Assembly: GCA_039696685.1 (NCBI GenBank)
Contig: CP155566.1
Coordinates: 1,240,001-1,304,000, forward strand
DNA length: 64,000 nt
Source: Vibrio sp. CDRSL-10 TSBA
GTDB taxonomy: Bacteria > Pseudomonadota > Gammaproteobacteria > Enterobacterales > Vibrionaceae
Reading direction: 5' to 3'
Position numbers and translations under genes: made by a program. Under the pieces are notes generated by a model. That model saw nothing but the letters and a program-made list of their open reading frames with translations, searched no databases and was not told the DNA's origin. Numbering within the stretch: position 1 is the first letter of the stretch; every line of letters begins with the position of its first letter. Positions 33,909 through 44,709 of the stretch are shown piece by piece.

Positions 33909-35003
33909 ATGGAGCCGATCACGGACACTGTCTTTAACTTTAGTGCTGGCCCAGCAGCGTTACCAAAAGCTGTAATGCAAAAAGCACAGGCTGAATTTGT
34001 TAACTGGAACAACATGGGTGTTTCAGTGATGGAAATCAGCCACCGCAGCAAACCTTTTATCAAGGTCGCAGAGGAAGCGGAACAGGATTTGCGCGATTTA
34101 CTGAATATCCCGGACAACTACAAGGTGTTGTTCTGTCAGGGTGGTGCACGCGCGCAGTTTGCTGCTGTGCCGCTGAACCTGTTGGGTGACAAAACTAAAG
34201 CGACTTACATTGATGGTGGCTACTGGGCTGCAAGCGCAGTAAAAGAAGCGGACAAATACTGTACACCAGACGTTTTCGACGCAAAAATCGTTAAAGACGG
34301 CAAAACCGGTATTCTGCCAGCGAGCGAATGGAAAATTGATTCGGACTCCGCATACGTTCACTTCTGCCCTAACGAGACTATCGACGGTATCGAAATTAAC
34401 GATCTGCCTGTGACTGATAAGCCAATCGTGGCTGACATGTCTTCAACGATTCTGTCCCGTGAGATCGACGTTTCTAAATATGGCGTGATTTACGCAGGCG
34501 CACAGAAGAACATCGGTCCTGCAGGCATCTGTATTGCCATCGTACGTGACGATCTGCTGGGTGTTGCTCAGCAAGCGCTGCCAAGCATTCTGAACTACAC
34601 GCTGCTGGCTGAGCAGGATTCTATGTTCAATACGCCACCAACCTACGCCTGGTACCTGTCTGGTCAGGTGTTCAAATGGCTGAAAGAGAACGGTGGTGTG
34701 GCGGCGATTGAAAAGACTAACCGTGCAAAAGCGGCGCTGCTGTACGGACAAATTGATGCGTCTCCGTTCTACCGTAACGATATCCACCCGGATAACCGTT
34801 CTCTGATGAACGTACCATTCCAACTGGCGAAGCCAGAGCTGGATGCTACCTTCCTGGAGTTGGCTGAAGCACGTGGCCTGACCTCTCTGAAAGGTCACCG
34901 TGCGGTTGGCGGTATGCGCGCCTCTATCTACAACGCAATGCCACTTGAAGGTGTGCAGGCGCTGGTAGACTTTATGCAAGAGTTCGAAGCGAAATACGCT
35001 TAA
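33909..35003 (+). CDS. serC: Phosphoserine aminotransferase
   Basis: 364-residue PLP enzyme of serine and pyridoxine biosynthesis. [15 protein letters not shown] start, [17 protein letters not shown] Lys in [12 protein letters not shown] (about residue 200), and [17 protein letters not shown] at the C terminus. ATG 33909 is chosen because AGGAG precedes it and the family start is [16 protein letters not shown]; the longer frame runs through the upstream stem. Confidence 0.95.
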   Translation: MEPITDTVFNFSAGPAALPKAVMQKAQAEFVNWNNMGVSVMEISHRSKPFIKVAEEAEQDLRDLLNIPDNYKVLFCQGGARAQFAAVPLNLLGDKTKATYIDGGYWAASAVKEADKYCTPDVFDAKIVKDGKTGILPASEWKIDSDSAYVHFCPNETIDGIEINDLPVTDKPIVADMSSTILSREIDVSKYGVIYAGAQKNIGPAGICIAIVRDDLLGVAQQALPSILNYTLLAEQDSMFNTPPTYAWYLSGQVFKWLKENGGVAAIEKTNRAKAALLYGQIDASPFYRNDIHPDNRSLMNVPFQLAKPELDATFLELAEARGLTSLKGHRAVGGMRASIYNAMPLEGVQALVDFMQEFEAKYA

Positions 35004-35050
35004 CGACATGCACAGACTGACGGACGTTAGTCGCGTTCATAGATAATACA

Positions 35051-35075
35051 GCCCGGTTTGATACCGGGCTTTTTT
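35051..35075 (+). terminator. serC intrinsic terminator
   Basis: GCCCGGT pairs with ACCGGGC, followed by TTTTTT. Confidence 0.9.
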
Positions 35076-35399
35076 CCGTCTGCATTTCTCATTCCACAAG
35101 GCTTATCAACCGGCATCCTCACAAGGTATGCGACTTCTTTACGTGCTTAGCTGTTGCACGTTTACCTTATTTGGTTCTGAAAATTCTGATTGTTGTCAAC
35201 GAATTATTCTTTCTCAAAACCCAATAGCGTGGCAAAAATTTGAAATAGTCCTAACCGCTGTGCTGGTCGTATAGTCATCGCTTCGAGTGACACAGAACGC
35301 CCTCAAGCGAGCCACTCACCATCATTTGAGTTCTCTCGGCAGCCGTGTCCGGCGTCACCAGAGAGCTTTATCTATGCCAACGTCAGTCAGGGAAGAGCG
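35076..35399. other. Intergenic region downstream of serC
   Basis: About 320 bases without a convincing gene. A 9-codon frame (35374-35403) ends by overlapping the next small ORF as ATGA. I see no other structure. Confidence 0.5.
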
Positions 35400-35579
35400 A
35401 TGAGGAGCACAACAATCGACAGTAAAGTAAGCGACGTACCAGCAGCCATGTACGAGTCACCAACCATATACAAATCGAAAGCCAGGTACGAATCGCATGC
35501 CTGGTACGAACCGACAGCGATATTGGCCGGATACGGGCAGAATCTATCTATCGCCATCAACCAGATGCAGAGGGGTTGA
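35400..35579 (+). CDS. Possible 59-residue upstream ORF coupled to FAD gene
   Basis: Opens at ATG 35400 and stops at TGA 35577-35579, sharing an A with the ATG of the FAD gene (TGATG), a translational-coupling arrangement. About half of it is encoded by an 18-bp tandem repeat, giving MYESPT, IYKSKA, RYESHA, WYEPTA. No family is recognised. It may be a leader peptide or a chance frame through the repeat. Confidence 0.35.
   Translation: MRSTTIDSKVSDVPAAMYESPTIYKSKARYESHAWYEPTAILAGYGQNLSIAINQMQRG
35447..35518. repeat. Four degenerate 18-bp tandem repeats
   Basis: Units 35447-35464, 35465-35482, 35483-35500 and 35501-35518 share a pattern near CAGGTACGAATCGCATGC. Confidence 0.8.
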
Positions 35580-37313
35580 TGATGGCGACTGAGCAAGGAC
35601 AGGTTCAAGAGTACGATTTGATTGTCATCGGCTCCGGCGCGGCCGGATTATCAGCCGCCGTGACAGCGGCTTACCATGGTCTGAAGGTGTTGGTTTTAGA
35701 AAAAGCACCGGTCATCGGCGGAACGACCACCTGGTCGGGTGGCTGGATTTGGGCCCCTCGCAATCATCTCGCGGCGGAACAGGGTATCCGTTATGACTAC
35801 CAGGATGTTGAAACCTATTTGCGCAATGTGGTGAAAGACCAGTTTAATCCTGAACGGGTCAGCGCTTTTCTGCATGGCGCACCGCAGATGGTGGCTTTTT
35901 TCCATCGTCATACCGCGTTGCAATTTGACTCCGGTTTGCATATTCCGGATACCTACAGCCTTGAAGAGGGCGCAGGAAACCGGCGGCCGCTCGGTCATCG
36001 CCAAACCTTACAACGGCCGTAAACTGGGCAAATGGATCCGCCGTTTGCGTAAGCCGTTACCAGAAACGACCTTTCATGGCCTGACCATTCAGGCCGGTGT
36101 CGATCTGAAACATTTTATGAACGTAACCCGCAGTGTGGGCAGCTTTTGTTATGTTGCTAAGCGGGTGAGCAAACACATTATCGATCTGGCGCTGTACCGG
36201 CGCGGCATGCAGTTACGCAATGGACTTTCTCTTGCGGCGCGTTTATTGCGTTCGGCGCTTGATTTAGGTGTCAGGTTTGAGACCAACTGCCGTCGGGTTG
36301 AGCTGAACCTGCGCGACGGACAAGTTCGTGGTGTGACCTTTATCGATGACTGCGAGCAGCCGCGAGTCTGCCATGCCGTGAAAGGTGTGGTGCTGGCGAC
36401 CGGGGGCTTTGCCCATGATAAAGAGCGCGTCAACAAGCTGTTTCCGCAAGGCGTGGAGCATAAAACTCTGGCCGTACCCACGGCAACCGGTGACGGACTT
36501 AATCTGGGCATACAAGCTGGCGGTGAAGTCGAGACGCGTTATCCGGCGGCGGGCTCCTGGTGTCCGGTCTCTCTGGTTCCCAAACCAGGTCAGCCAGATG
36601 GGGTATTTCCGCATATCATTGACCGTGGCAAACCGGGCATTATCGGGGTGTTACAGGACGGAAGGCGTTTTTGTAACGAAGGGATGGGTTATTACGATTA
36701 TGTCAAACATCTGATTGAGACCGCACCGCAGGGACAAGCGGCTCAGTCATGGCTGATATGCGATCACACTTTCCAGCGTCGTTATGGCCTCGGCGTTGCG
36801 CGTCCGGCGCCGCTGCCTGTGGGTCGATACATAGAAAGCGGTTACCTGATCAAAGCGGACTCAATCACAGAGCTGGCGCAAAAGTGCGGTATTGATGCTC
36901 AGGGACTGGAGCAGACGATTCAAGACTGGAACAGGCACGCGCGTAAAGGACAAGATCCGCAATTTCATCGTGGCGAAACTGCCTATACCCGCTTGCAAGG
37001 GGATGCCAGCCATCAACCCAACCCTTGCGTAGCGCCCATTGAGCGTGGTCCGTTTTACGCAGTGCGGGTCATTACCGGTAGCTTTGGTACATTTGCCGGC
37101 TTAAGAAGCGACGGACAAGCCCGAGTACTGAATACGAAGGGCGAACCAATCCCCGGCCTGTATGCTGCCGGCTGTGATTTGGCGAGTGTGATGGGCGGTC
37201 AGTATCCGGCCGGAGGAATTAATTTGGGACCTGCTTTGACGTTTGGTTATCTCGCTGCCCGTAACGCAGCAGGCGTCACTGACTGGGAAGTGGACTTAAG
37301 GGGAAGAATCTGA
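35579..37313 (+). CDS. FAD-binding 3-ketosteroid dehydrogenase/fumarate reductase-like flavoprotein, frameshifted
   Basis: Repaired length about 577 residues. N-terminal Rossmann fold for FAD (LIVIGSGAAGLSAAVTAAYH) and VIGGTTTWSGGWIWAP; C-terminal GLYAAGCDLASVMGGQYPAGG and GPALTFGYLAARNA, typical of KstD-like members. The frame breaks in the middle. Removing one A of GAAAC at 35976-35980 gives EEGAGTGGRSVIAKPYNGRK, the expected motif. No signal peptide, so cytoplasmic. Its stop overlaps the next gene's start. The substrate may be a cyclic ketone or enoate; it cannot be fixed from sequence. Confidence 0.8.
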
Positions 37314-38140
37314 TGTTTTCACTGGCACATTTAACGGTTGTCAATCTGGCACCACCGCAGATGATTGAGATGGCCGCGCAAGTAGGATTTGATGCAGTCG
37401 GGCTGCGCTTAATCAAGGTGACCGATAATTCACCCGGTTATCCGCTGATGCAGGATAAACCCATGATGAAGGCGACTCAGGCGGCACTGGCGAACACCGG
37501 AATCGCAGTGCATGATGTAGAGTTTGTCCGCCTGACGCCGGAATTTCAGGTTGATGATCTGGAGGGATTGCTGGAGGCCGGGGCGCAATTGGGGGCAAAA
37601 CAGATTATTACCGCCCCGTACGATCCTGACCTCAGTCGTTTGGCATCTTCTTTGGCTTGTTTGGGCGAGAAAGCCAAACAGTATGATCTTAATGTGGTGC
37701 TGGAATTCTTCCCCTGGACCAATGTTCCCGATCTGGCTTCGGCTTATGCGGTGACTAAAGATGGCGGAGATAATGTCGGGATCCTGGTCGATACCCTGCA
37801 TTTTGACCGTTCTCCAAGCACCTTGCAGCAACTGGCAATGATCCCGCCCCATAAACTGCCGTTTATGCATTTATGCGACGCATTACGTTATGACAGCTAC
37901 AACAAGGAATTATTACTGCATACAGCACGCGAAGATCGTCTGCCGCCCGGAGAGGGAGAGATTGATTTGGCGTCGATCATCCGGGCGATGCCGAAAGGGA
38001 TACCAATGGGGCTGGAAGTGCCAATGCCGCTGAGTAATCCTCATTCTCTGCAGGAGATGACGCGATGCGCTCAGCGTTGTCTGGCAGGAGCCAAAGCGGT
38101 GGTCAGTCAGGCTTATGCTTCACAGCCTGAACTGGGTTAG
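37313..38140 (+). CDS. Sugar-phosphate isomerase/epimerase-like TIM-barrel protein
   Basis: 275 residues of the AP endonuclease 2/xylose-isomerase-like TIM barrel family (PF01261). Metal-site residues appear in VVLEFFPW (Glu), ILVDTLHFDRS (Asp/His), PFMHLCDA and GLEVPMP. The ATG overlaps the FAD gene stop as TGATG, so the two are translated together and probably act in one catabolic pathway. The family includes isomerases, epimerases and dehydratases; I cannot choose among them. Confidence 0.78.
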   Translation: MFSLAHLTVVNLAPPQMIEMAAQVGFDAVGLRLIKVTDNSPGYPLMQDKPMMKATQAALANTGIAVHDVEFVRLTPEFQVDDLEGLLEAGAQLGAKQIITAPYDPDLSRLASSLACLGEKAKQYDLNVVLEFFPWTNVPDLASAYAVTKDGGDNVGILVDTLHFDRSPSTLQQLAMIPPHKLPFMHLCDALRYDSYNKELLLHTAREDRLPPGEGEIDLASIIRAMPKGIPMGLEVPMPLSNPHSLQEMTRCAQRCLAGAKAVVSQAYASQPELG

Positions 38141-38237
38141 CGGGCTCGATACAGCTGATGAAAGTGATGCCAGCGCACGGTGCGTTCAACCCGGGCGACT
38201 GGCATGATGAACTAGAGCCGGACAAGGCGGATGAATC

Positions 38238-38816
38238 TCAGGGCCGGATGAATTCTTCGCCTTGCTCAATCTGGCGCTGTACCCGGCATGGATGGCCGAA
38301 GGCCAGCGAGTTAGCGGGAATATCCCGGGTGACGACACTGCCTGCGCCGATGACCGCACCGTCACCTATCGATACGCCGGGCATGATCACACAGTTTCCG
38401 CCAATCCAGACATGGTTGCCGATAGTAACAGGCTCGGCCCAGCCGATATGCTGGTCGCGGCTGGCACTGTCGAGTGGGTGATGAGCGGTATAGATCTGCA
38501 CGTTCGGGCCAATAAATACGTGGTCACCGATGCTAACCGGGGCGCAATCGAGCAGCGTGAAGTTAAAATTGATAAAGACATGGCTGCCAATCGTGGTATT
38601 GATGCCGTAATCAATATTGATCTGTTTTTCGAAATGCACATCGTCGCCAATCGCAGCAAACAGGCGCTGCAATATCGTGCGTTGCTGTTCACGGGCACTT
38701 CGGGGCAGCTGATTATATTCGGCGGCCAGATCCCGAGCGGTATCGCGGATCTCAATCAGCCCGGGATCATTAATCCAGTAGCGCTCACCGGCGCGCATTT
38801 GTTGCAGTGCACTCAT
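38238..38816 (-). CDS. Maltose/galactoside O-acetyltransferase-like hexapeptide protein
   Basis: 192 residues. N-terminal Mac domain (about 5-55, MRAGERYWINDPGLI) and a left-handed beta-helix of hexapeptide repeats (about 70-175; IGSHVFINFNFTLLD, IGDHVFIGPNVQIYTAHHP with the catalytic His, IGNHVWIGGNCVIMPGVSIG). Transfers acetyl from acetyl-CoA to sugars. It is the last gene of a sugar cluster with GH43 and a GPH transporter. Confidence 0.9.
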   Translation of the reverse strand: MSALQQMRAGERYWINDPGLIEIRDTARDLAAEYNQLPRSAREQQRTILQRLFAAIGDDVHFEKQINIDYGINTTIGSHVFINFNFTLLDCAPVSIGDHVFIGPNVQIYTAHHPLDSASRDQHIGWAEPVTIGNHVWIGGNCVIMPGVSIGDGAVIGAGSVVTRDIPANSLAFGHPCRVQRQIEQGEEFIRP

Positions 38817-38893
38817 CAGGACTCCTGTCTGAAGTGGTTCTGTTTATTCATAGTTCGCCTGCCCGGCAGGGACCCGCCGGGCAGGTTCATGAC

Positions 38894-39833
38894 TCAGACG
38901 GCATCGCCAAAATGTGGCTGACCATCCTGCCATTCAAGCACTTTAACCCGGGTGTGGCGGTTCGGATCCCAAAGCGGATCACCCTCAATTTCGGTGTAAT
39001 CGCGTGCGTGATAGACCAGTAAATCGTTGCCGTGTTCATCCCGGGTAAAGCTGTTGTGACCTGGTCCATACACCTTGAGCTGCCAGTTGGTGGCAAAGAC
39101 CGGGCGGGCAGATTTATGCCAGCTGGCAGGGTCGAGTAAGTCACTATCTTCATCGGCCCACAGCAGGCCCATACAGTAGTTTTCATCTGTCGCGCTGGCC
39201 GAATACGTCATCCAGAATTTGCCGTGCCGATGCAGTACCGAAGGTCCTTCGTTGACCCAGAATCCACGTTGTTCCCAGTCAAACTCAGGGATACTTAACC
39301 GCTGCGGCGGAGTCTTGAGTATCAGGGGTGTTTCCAGTTCGGCGATATACAGGTTGGAGTTGCCGGTGATGCCGTTTTCCTTTTGCGCCCAGACATAGTA
39401 GTTGCGGCCTTGGTGAGAAAACGCAGTCGCATCCAGGCAGAAACGTATCCATACCACTGTCAATCTGGCCGGCGAATGACCAGTTGTCGCTTATGGGGTT
39501 CGCATTGCTGTTTGAGATGGCATACATCCGATGCTGAAACAGCCCATCGACGATCTCACGTGACGGCGCAGCAGCGAAATAGACGTACCAGCAGTTGTCG
39601 ATAAAATGTAGCTCCGGTGCCCAGATTAAATCGCTGTAAGGGCCGTCGTCCGGTTTATACCAAGCGTTAATCAGTTCGCTGCTGGTGGCAAGCTCCGCGA
39701 TTGAACGCGCGCGGCGAATTTCAATCCGGTCATATTCGGGCACAGACGCGGTAAAATAGTAATAACCGTCGCTGTGGCGATAGATGTGCGGGTCAGCCCG
39801 CTGCTCAATGATTGGATTAATCAGTGTTTGCAT
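38894..39833 (-). CDS. GH43-family glycoside hydrolase, frameshifted
   Basis: Repaired length 312 residues. Five-bladed propeller signatures of GH43: catalytic base Asp in RADPHIYRHSDGYYYF, an Asp in LIWAPELHFID, and the acid Glu in FWVNEGPSVLHR. The frame breaks in the middle; removing one A of GAAAC at 39440-39444 gives SGMDTFCLDATAFSHQGRNY. No signal peptide, so it acts on imported oligosaccharides such as arabino- or xylo-oligosaccharides (inference). It follows the GPH transporter gene by 12 bases. Confidence 0.83.
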
Positions 39834-39845
39834 ATAATGTGAACC

Positions 39846-41240
39846 TTAATGAGTGAGACCTTTCAGTGGCTTATCCGGAGTAACCGTACTGAGGTTTTCA
39901 TCCTGCTCGAGAATATTGGTCGCGGTCATCGAATGATAAAAACGGTCGGTGACCTTGTACTTAAACATCAACGCGCCCATCAAAAAGTGAAACAGGCCGG
40001 GAATGATGGTTAGCATCAGAGCGATACCGGTCAGGGTATAATCCGATTGATCTTGGTTCGGGACATAGTTGAACGTGGTCAGCAGCCAGCCGACGATTGC
40101 ACCGGCAATTCCCATGCCAAATTTCTGACAGAAAGAGATACCGCCAAAGGCGAGGCCGGAAACGCGCTGGCCGGTTTTGTAGGTGCCGTAATCGACCGCT
40201 TCGGCAATTGCCGACCAGAATACTGGCGCATGCAAATCCACCACGAACGAGAGCAGGAAATAGAGCATGAACGCCAGGGCAAAATCGCCGCGTCCAACCA
40301 GCAGATAGAGCAGGGCGCTGATCAGCAGTACGGCAATCTGGCTGTAGCGGAACAGCTTAATTTTGCAGTAGCGTTTGGTAATCCAGGTCGAAGCGACCAT
40401 GGCCAGAATGGCCGCTACCACGCCGGTCGCCAGGAAGGCTGATATCGTACCCGCATCGCCCCCAAGATAATATTTGGCGTAATAGGCGGCAACAGAGCCG
40501 CGAATCACATATCCAACAGTACCAGTGACGCACACTGCGCACAGCACCAGCCATTGGTCGTTACTGGCCAGCAATTTGACCTGCTGAGTGAAACTGCGCT
40601 GCTCCACTTTGTGTTCAATCCGTTCTTTGGTGGTCACAAAGCAGAACAGGAACAGCAGTGTACCCATCAATCCCATTAGTCCCATCGCATATTGGTAACC
40701 AAGCTGGATATTGTCTTGCCCCCAGAATTCAGACAGTTGCGGCACGATAATGGTGACCAGAAACGCGGCAATCTTGGCAAAAAACAGCCGGTAACCATTG
40801 GCAGACAGGCGCTCTTTCGGATCGTCCGTCAGCACGCTGATAAGCGAGATGTAAGGAATCGTCACCGCGGTAAACATAATGGTGACCAGAATATAGGTCG
40901 CGTAGGCGTAGATCAGTTTACTGTTGTAGTCCGCATCGGGGGTGCTGAAAGCGAGATACACTGATAATCCGAACGGTACAGAAAGAAATAGCAGATAGGG
41001 CCGGTAGCGACCCCAGCGAGTATGAACTTTATCGGTCAGCATGCCCATTAACGGGTCAGTGACCGCATCAATCAGACGTACCACGATGAACAGCAGAGCG
41101 AGATCCTGGGGTTTGATCCCAAAGATATCGGTGTAGAAAAAGGTGATGATCAACATCATCGAAGAGATGACCACGTTTACGGCCATATCACCGGCACCAA
41201 ATCCCACTTTTTCTAATACAGGCAGCTTATATTTATACAT
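39846..41240 (-). CDS. GPH-family glycoside:cation symporter
   Basis: 464 residues, about 12 membrane segments, of the MelB/XynB-like glycoside-pentoside-hexuronide family. Signatures: GDMAVNVVISSMMLIITFFYTD and RLIDAVTDPLMGMLTDKVHTRWGRYRPYLL at the N-terminal half (shown in parts), typical of the cation-binding and D-P-G loops. First gene of the transporter-GH43-acetyltransferase unit, importing the oligosaccharide cleaved by GH43. Confidence 0.88.
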   Translation of the reverse strand: MYKYKLPVLEKVGFGAGDMAVNVVISSMMLIITFFYTDIFGIKPQDLALLFIVVRLIDAVTDPLMGMLTDKVHTRWGRYRPYLLFLSVPFGLSVYLAFSTPDADYNSKLIYAYATYILVTIMFTAVTIPYISLISVLTDDPKERLSANGYRLFFAKIAAFLVTIIVPQLSEFWGQDNIQLGYQYAMGLMGLMGTLLFLFCFVTTKERIEHKVEQRSFTQQVKLLASNDQWLVLCAVCVTGTVGYVIRGSVAAYYAKYYLGGDAGTISAFLATGVVAAILAMVASTWITKRYCKIKLFRYSQIAVLLISALLYLLVGRGDFALAFMLYFLLSFVVDLHAPVFWSAIAEAVDYGTYKTGQRVSGLAFGGISFCQKFGMGIAGAIVGWLLTTFNYVPNQDQSDYTLTGIALMLTIIPGLFHFLMGALMFKYKVTDRFYHSMTATNILEQDENLSTVTPDKPLKGLTH

Positions 41241-41687
41241 TGTATTTTCATCCGTTGATTTACAACTGATGAATAATGTAATGGGAATAGCGTTCTGGTG
41301 CTGTTATGAGTCTCAAATATCCGGGTATGCAGCATTTTTGTGCATATTTTTAGCTAATCTGGTTATGACTAAACAGGCTATTTTCTCACGTTGGTCCTAT
41401 CAAAGAGTAATAACAGTACTATTTATAAGTATTTGTTTCGTAGTGATTAATGTATTAAAAAAGGCATCGCAGCTATTTGGCTTGTCTGTGATTACCAGAG
41501 GGAAATAAAGACCAAGAGTCTTGGCAGAGCCAGATGAAATAACGTTTTATAAGGCAGAGACAGGGCGTGAATAAACGTCACTCGGGTGGATGAAAGACAA
41601 TAAAAAAACCGCCAGGTCGGCGGCTTTCTATTACAACTCCAGACTACCACCGTGGGCGGTAGTCTGGGTTAACGAGGGTTACCGGGA
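41241..41687. other. Intergenic region with ygiQ terminator
   Basis: 447 bases. The hairpin at 41602-41624 is described separately. The rest is AT-rich promoter territory for the GPH operon; a forward open frame across it is an antisense shadow at its left end. Confidence 0.5.
41602..41624 (-). terminator. ygiQ intrinsic terminator
   Basis: AACCGCC pairs with GGCGG across AGGTC; on the minus strand a run of seven T follows. Confidence 0.85.
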
Positions 41688-44111
41688 TCAGTTCGCGCGC
41701 TGACCGCTGCGTCCCTGAGACTGGCCTTTACCACGGGCACGCGTCGGGTTGTTTCCCTGACCGCGGTTGCCGCTTGTTTTACCGTTTGTTGCCTGGTTGC
41801 CCTGCTGGTTACGGCCACCCTGAGAAGCGGGTTTACCTTGCGAGCGACCCTGGGTGTTTGACCCGCCTTGTTTGCCTGGTCCACCCTGTTTACCGGGTCC
41901 ACCTTGCTTATTTGAACCGCCTTGTTTACCCGGACCGCCTTGCTGACCTTGTCCTGCTGCCTTTCCGCCATTGCGCTGACCTTTTGGTTGATCGCCGCGC
42001 AGCGCGTCAAAGCCTGGCTGTGACTTAGTATGTTTGGTGGCAAAGCGGTTGGCACCGTGGCGACCTGACTTGCGACGTTGAGCCGGCGTGCTGCGGTCAC
42101 TGTCTTCGGCTGGTACCAGACAACTTGGTTTGTCACCGATCAGGTGTTTCTTACCCATGTCGATCAACGCTTCACGGATCAAAGGCCAGTTGAGCGGATC
42201 GTGGTAACGCAGCAGTGCTTTGTGCAGGCGACGCTGACGCTCACCTTTCGGCACCGTGATGTCTTCACGCTTCTTGTACTTCACGCGTTTGAGCGGGTTC
42301 ACTTCTGAGTGGTACATCGCAGTTGCGTTACACATCGGTGACGGGTAGAAGTTCTGTACCTGGTCACACTCAAAGTTGTTCTGTTTCAGCCACAATGCCA
42401 GGTTGAGCATATCTTCATCTTTGGTGCCCGGGTGAGCAGAAATGAAGTACGGGATCAGGTACTGCTTCTTGCCTGCTTCGGCACTGAATTTCTCGAACAT
42501 CTCTTTAAAGCGGTCATAAGTCCCCATGCCCGGTTTCATCATCAGATCAAGCGGCGATTTTTCAGTATGCTCCGGTGCAATCTTGAGGTAGCCACCGACG
42601 TGGTGCGTCACCAGTTCTTTAACGTATTCCGGTGATTCGATCGCCAGGTCATAACGTACCCCGGACGCGATCAGGATCTTCTTCACGCCTTCAACTTTAC
42701 GCGCTTCACGGTACAGGTCGATGGTGTGTTTGTGGTCGGTATTTAGTTTATGACAGATACCCGGGAACACACACGATGGACGGCGGCAGTTAGCCTCCGC
42801 TTTCGGATCAGAACAGCCCAGACGGTACATGTTGGCGGTTGGGCCACCCAGGTCGGAAATGGTTCCGGTAAAGCCCGGTACCTTGTCTCGAATCTCTTTG
42901 ACTTCGTTGATGATCGACTCTTGCGAACGGTTCTGGATGATTCGTCCTTCGTGCTCGGTAATCGAACAGAATGAACAGCCACCAAAACAGCCACGCATGA
43001 TGTTGACTGAGGTCTTGATCATGTCATAAGCCGGAATTTTCGCTTTGCCGTACATCGGATGCGGAACCCGTGCGTAAGGCAGGCCAAACACAAAGTCCAT
43101 CTCTTCGGTCGTCAGCGGGATAGGCGCCTGGTTAACCCACAGTTCACGGTTGCCATGGCTCTGCAGCAGGGCGCGGCCGGAATACGGGTTGGTTTCCAGA
43201 TGCAGAACACGGCTGGCGTGTGCGTACAAAATACGGTCATTTTGCAGTTTTTCGTACGACGGCAGACGCACCGCGGTGGTTTTTGCATCGTGGCGCGACG
43301 GACGAATGGTAATCGGTTTGGCTTCGACTTCTTCTTTCTTGTTGGTTTCGCACTGGGTTTCAACTTCGTACGGGTTGGTCGGCACAAACGGTTTGCTTGG
43401 CTTATCAATCCGTGACGAGTCGATCACGGTGTAACCTTCCGGCGCGACCGGCAGGTTAACGGCGGTGCCGCGAACATTGGTCATGTCAGCAATGTTTTCG
43501 CCATTAGCCAGACGGTGTGCGACTTCGACCAGCGCACGCTCGGCGTTACCAAACAGCAGGATATCGGCTTTGGCATCAAACAGCACCGAACGACGGATTT
43601 TATCTGACCAGTAGTCGTAATGCGCGACACGACGCAGGCTGGCCTCGATACCGCCCAGTACAATAGGCACATCTTTATAGGCTTCACGACAGCGCTGTGA
43701 ATACACCAGAGTGGCACGATCCGGACGTTTACCACCCTCATTATTCGGGGTGTAGGCATCGTCATGACGCAGCTTTTTATCTGAGGTGTAGCGGTTGATC
43801 ATCGAGTCCATGTTGCCGGCAGTGATACCGAAGAACAGGTTCGGTTTACCCAGGCTGGTGAAGGCATCTTTGTTCTGCCATTCCGGCTGAGTAATGATAC
43901 CTACCCGAAAGCCCTGTGATTCCAGCAAACGGCCAATGATCGCCATACCAAAACTTGGGTGATCAACATACGCATCACCGGTCACGATGATGATGTCACA
44001 ACTGTCCCAACCCAGAGCATCCATCTCTTTACGTGAGGTGGGAAGGAAAGGCGCTGTGCCAAAACATTCGGCCCAGTACTTTTTGTATTCGTTAATCTTT
44101 GGTGTATTCAT
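41688..44111 (-). CDS. ygiQ: YgiQ-family radical SAM protein
   Basis: 807 residues. B12-binding-like N-terminal region ([17 protein letters not shown]), radical SAM 4Fe-4S motif [11 protein letters not shown] (about residue 383), then the UPF0313 C-terminal domain. Its reaction is unknown. The last 110 residues are low-complexity Gly/Gln/Lys/Arg sequence with five 6-residue repeats ([12 protein letters not shown]) that may bind nucleic acid. Confidence 0.92.
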   Translation of the reverse strand: MNTPKINEYKKYWAECFGTAPFLPTSRKEMDALGWDSCDIIIVTGDAYVDHPSFGMAIIGRLLESQGFRVGIITQPEWQNKDAFTSLGKPNLFFGITAGNMDSMINRYTSDKKLRHDDAYTPNNEGGKRPDRATLVYSQRCREAYKDVPIVLGGIEASLRRVAHYDYWSDKIRRSVLFDAKADILLFGNAERALVEVAHRLANGENIADMTNVRGTAVNLPVAPEGYTVIDSSRIDKPSKPFVPTNPYEVETQCETNKKEEVEAKPITIRPSRHDAKTTAVRLPSYEKLQNDRILYAHASRVLHLETNPYSGRALLQSHGNRELWVNQAPIPLTTEEMDFVFGLPYARVPHPMYGKAKIPAYDMIKTSVNIMRGCFGGCSFCSITEHEGRIIQNRSQESIINEVKEIRDKVPGFTGTISDLGGPTANMYRLGCSDPKAEANCRRPSCVFPGICHKLNTDHKHTIDLYREARKVEGVKKILIASGVRYDLAIESPEYVKELVTHHVGGYLKIAPEHTEKSPLDLMMKPGMGTYDRFKEMFEKFSAEAGKKQYLIPYFISAHPGTKDEDMLNLALWLKQNNFECDQVQNFYPSPMCNATAMYHSEVNPLKRVKYKKREDITVPKGERQRRLHKALLRYHDPLNWPLIREALIDMGKKHLIGDKPSCLVPAEDSDRSTPAQRRKSGRHGANRFATKHTKSQPGFDALRGDQPKGQRNGGKAAGQGQQGGPGKQGGSNKQGGPGKQGGPGKQGGSNTQGRSQGKPASQGGRNQQGNQATNGKTSGNRGQGNNPTRARGKGQSQGRSGQRAN
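41849..41938 (-). repeat. 18-bp tandem repeats in ygiQ tail
   Basis: Five 18-base units (41849-41866, 41867-41884, 41885-41902, 41903-41920, 41921-41938), each coding six residues of the [12 protein letters not shown] pattern. Confidence 0.85.
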
Positions 44112-44709
44112 ATATTTAAAACGTGCTCACTTTACGCTAAGGGCTGAGCGGCTGCATGACCATGTTTGTAATATGGCTTTGTGCCTGTGTTGTGTGGTCG
44201 CACACTCAACGCCCGAAATTCTTTTCGCGCCGATCTGTTTATGACCCGAATGGTCTGAAACAGTCACTGACGACCACTCCTGGCCGCTTACATTGCGCGT
44301 GTTGAGAGCCGAAGACATCCGCTGTCAGCTCTGTTTTTGCTGGCTTAGTTAAGGCTTGAGCAACCTGTGCTCAAACTGGTCTGCATGGAAATTTTCCGTT
44401 CTCAACTTTGCAATAATAGCAGGTGAAAAAAGACGCCAGACAAAATAGCGGTGGAGTGTACCACGTTCTCAGCGAAGCCGCTCTGTTTCTGTTGTTAATA
44501 AACACAACAGTTCATCATCAGTGAATTGCGCTGCCATAACCGTGCTGAATGGTGGTGGTGAACGACACAACAGGGACTTACCAAGAGGTCGCAACCATTG
44601 TTAACCTGATTTAAAGCGAAGGGGGATTGCTCCCAGAATCAGGACGCTGTGTTGTTAAGGCGGGTGGTGGCTGCTACCATTCGGGAAATATCTACAATTG
44701 CTTAACATT
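44112..44709. other. Gene-poor region between ygiQ and the GGDEF gene
   Basis: 598 bases. Short open frames exist on both strands but none has a good ribosome site or a recognisable product. I see no terminator with a T run and no repeat. Confidence 0.5.

Noticed and set aside
41143..41508. 121-residue forward protein over the GPH transporter start
   Set aside because: Its first third is antisense to the transporter coding region and the rest lacks coding character.
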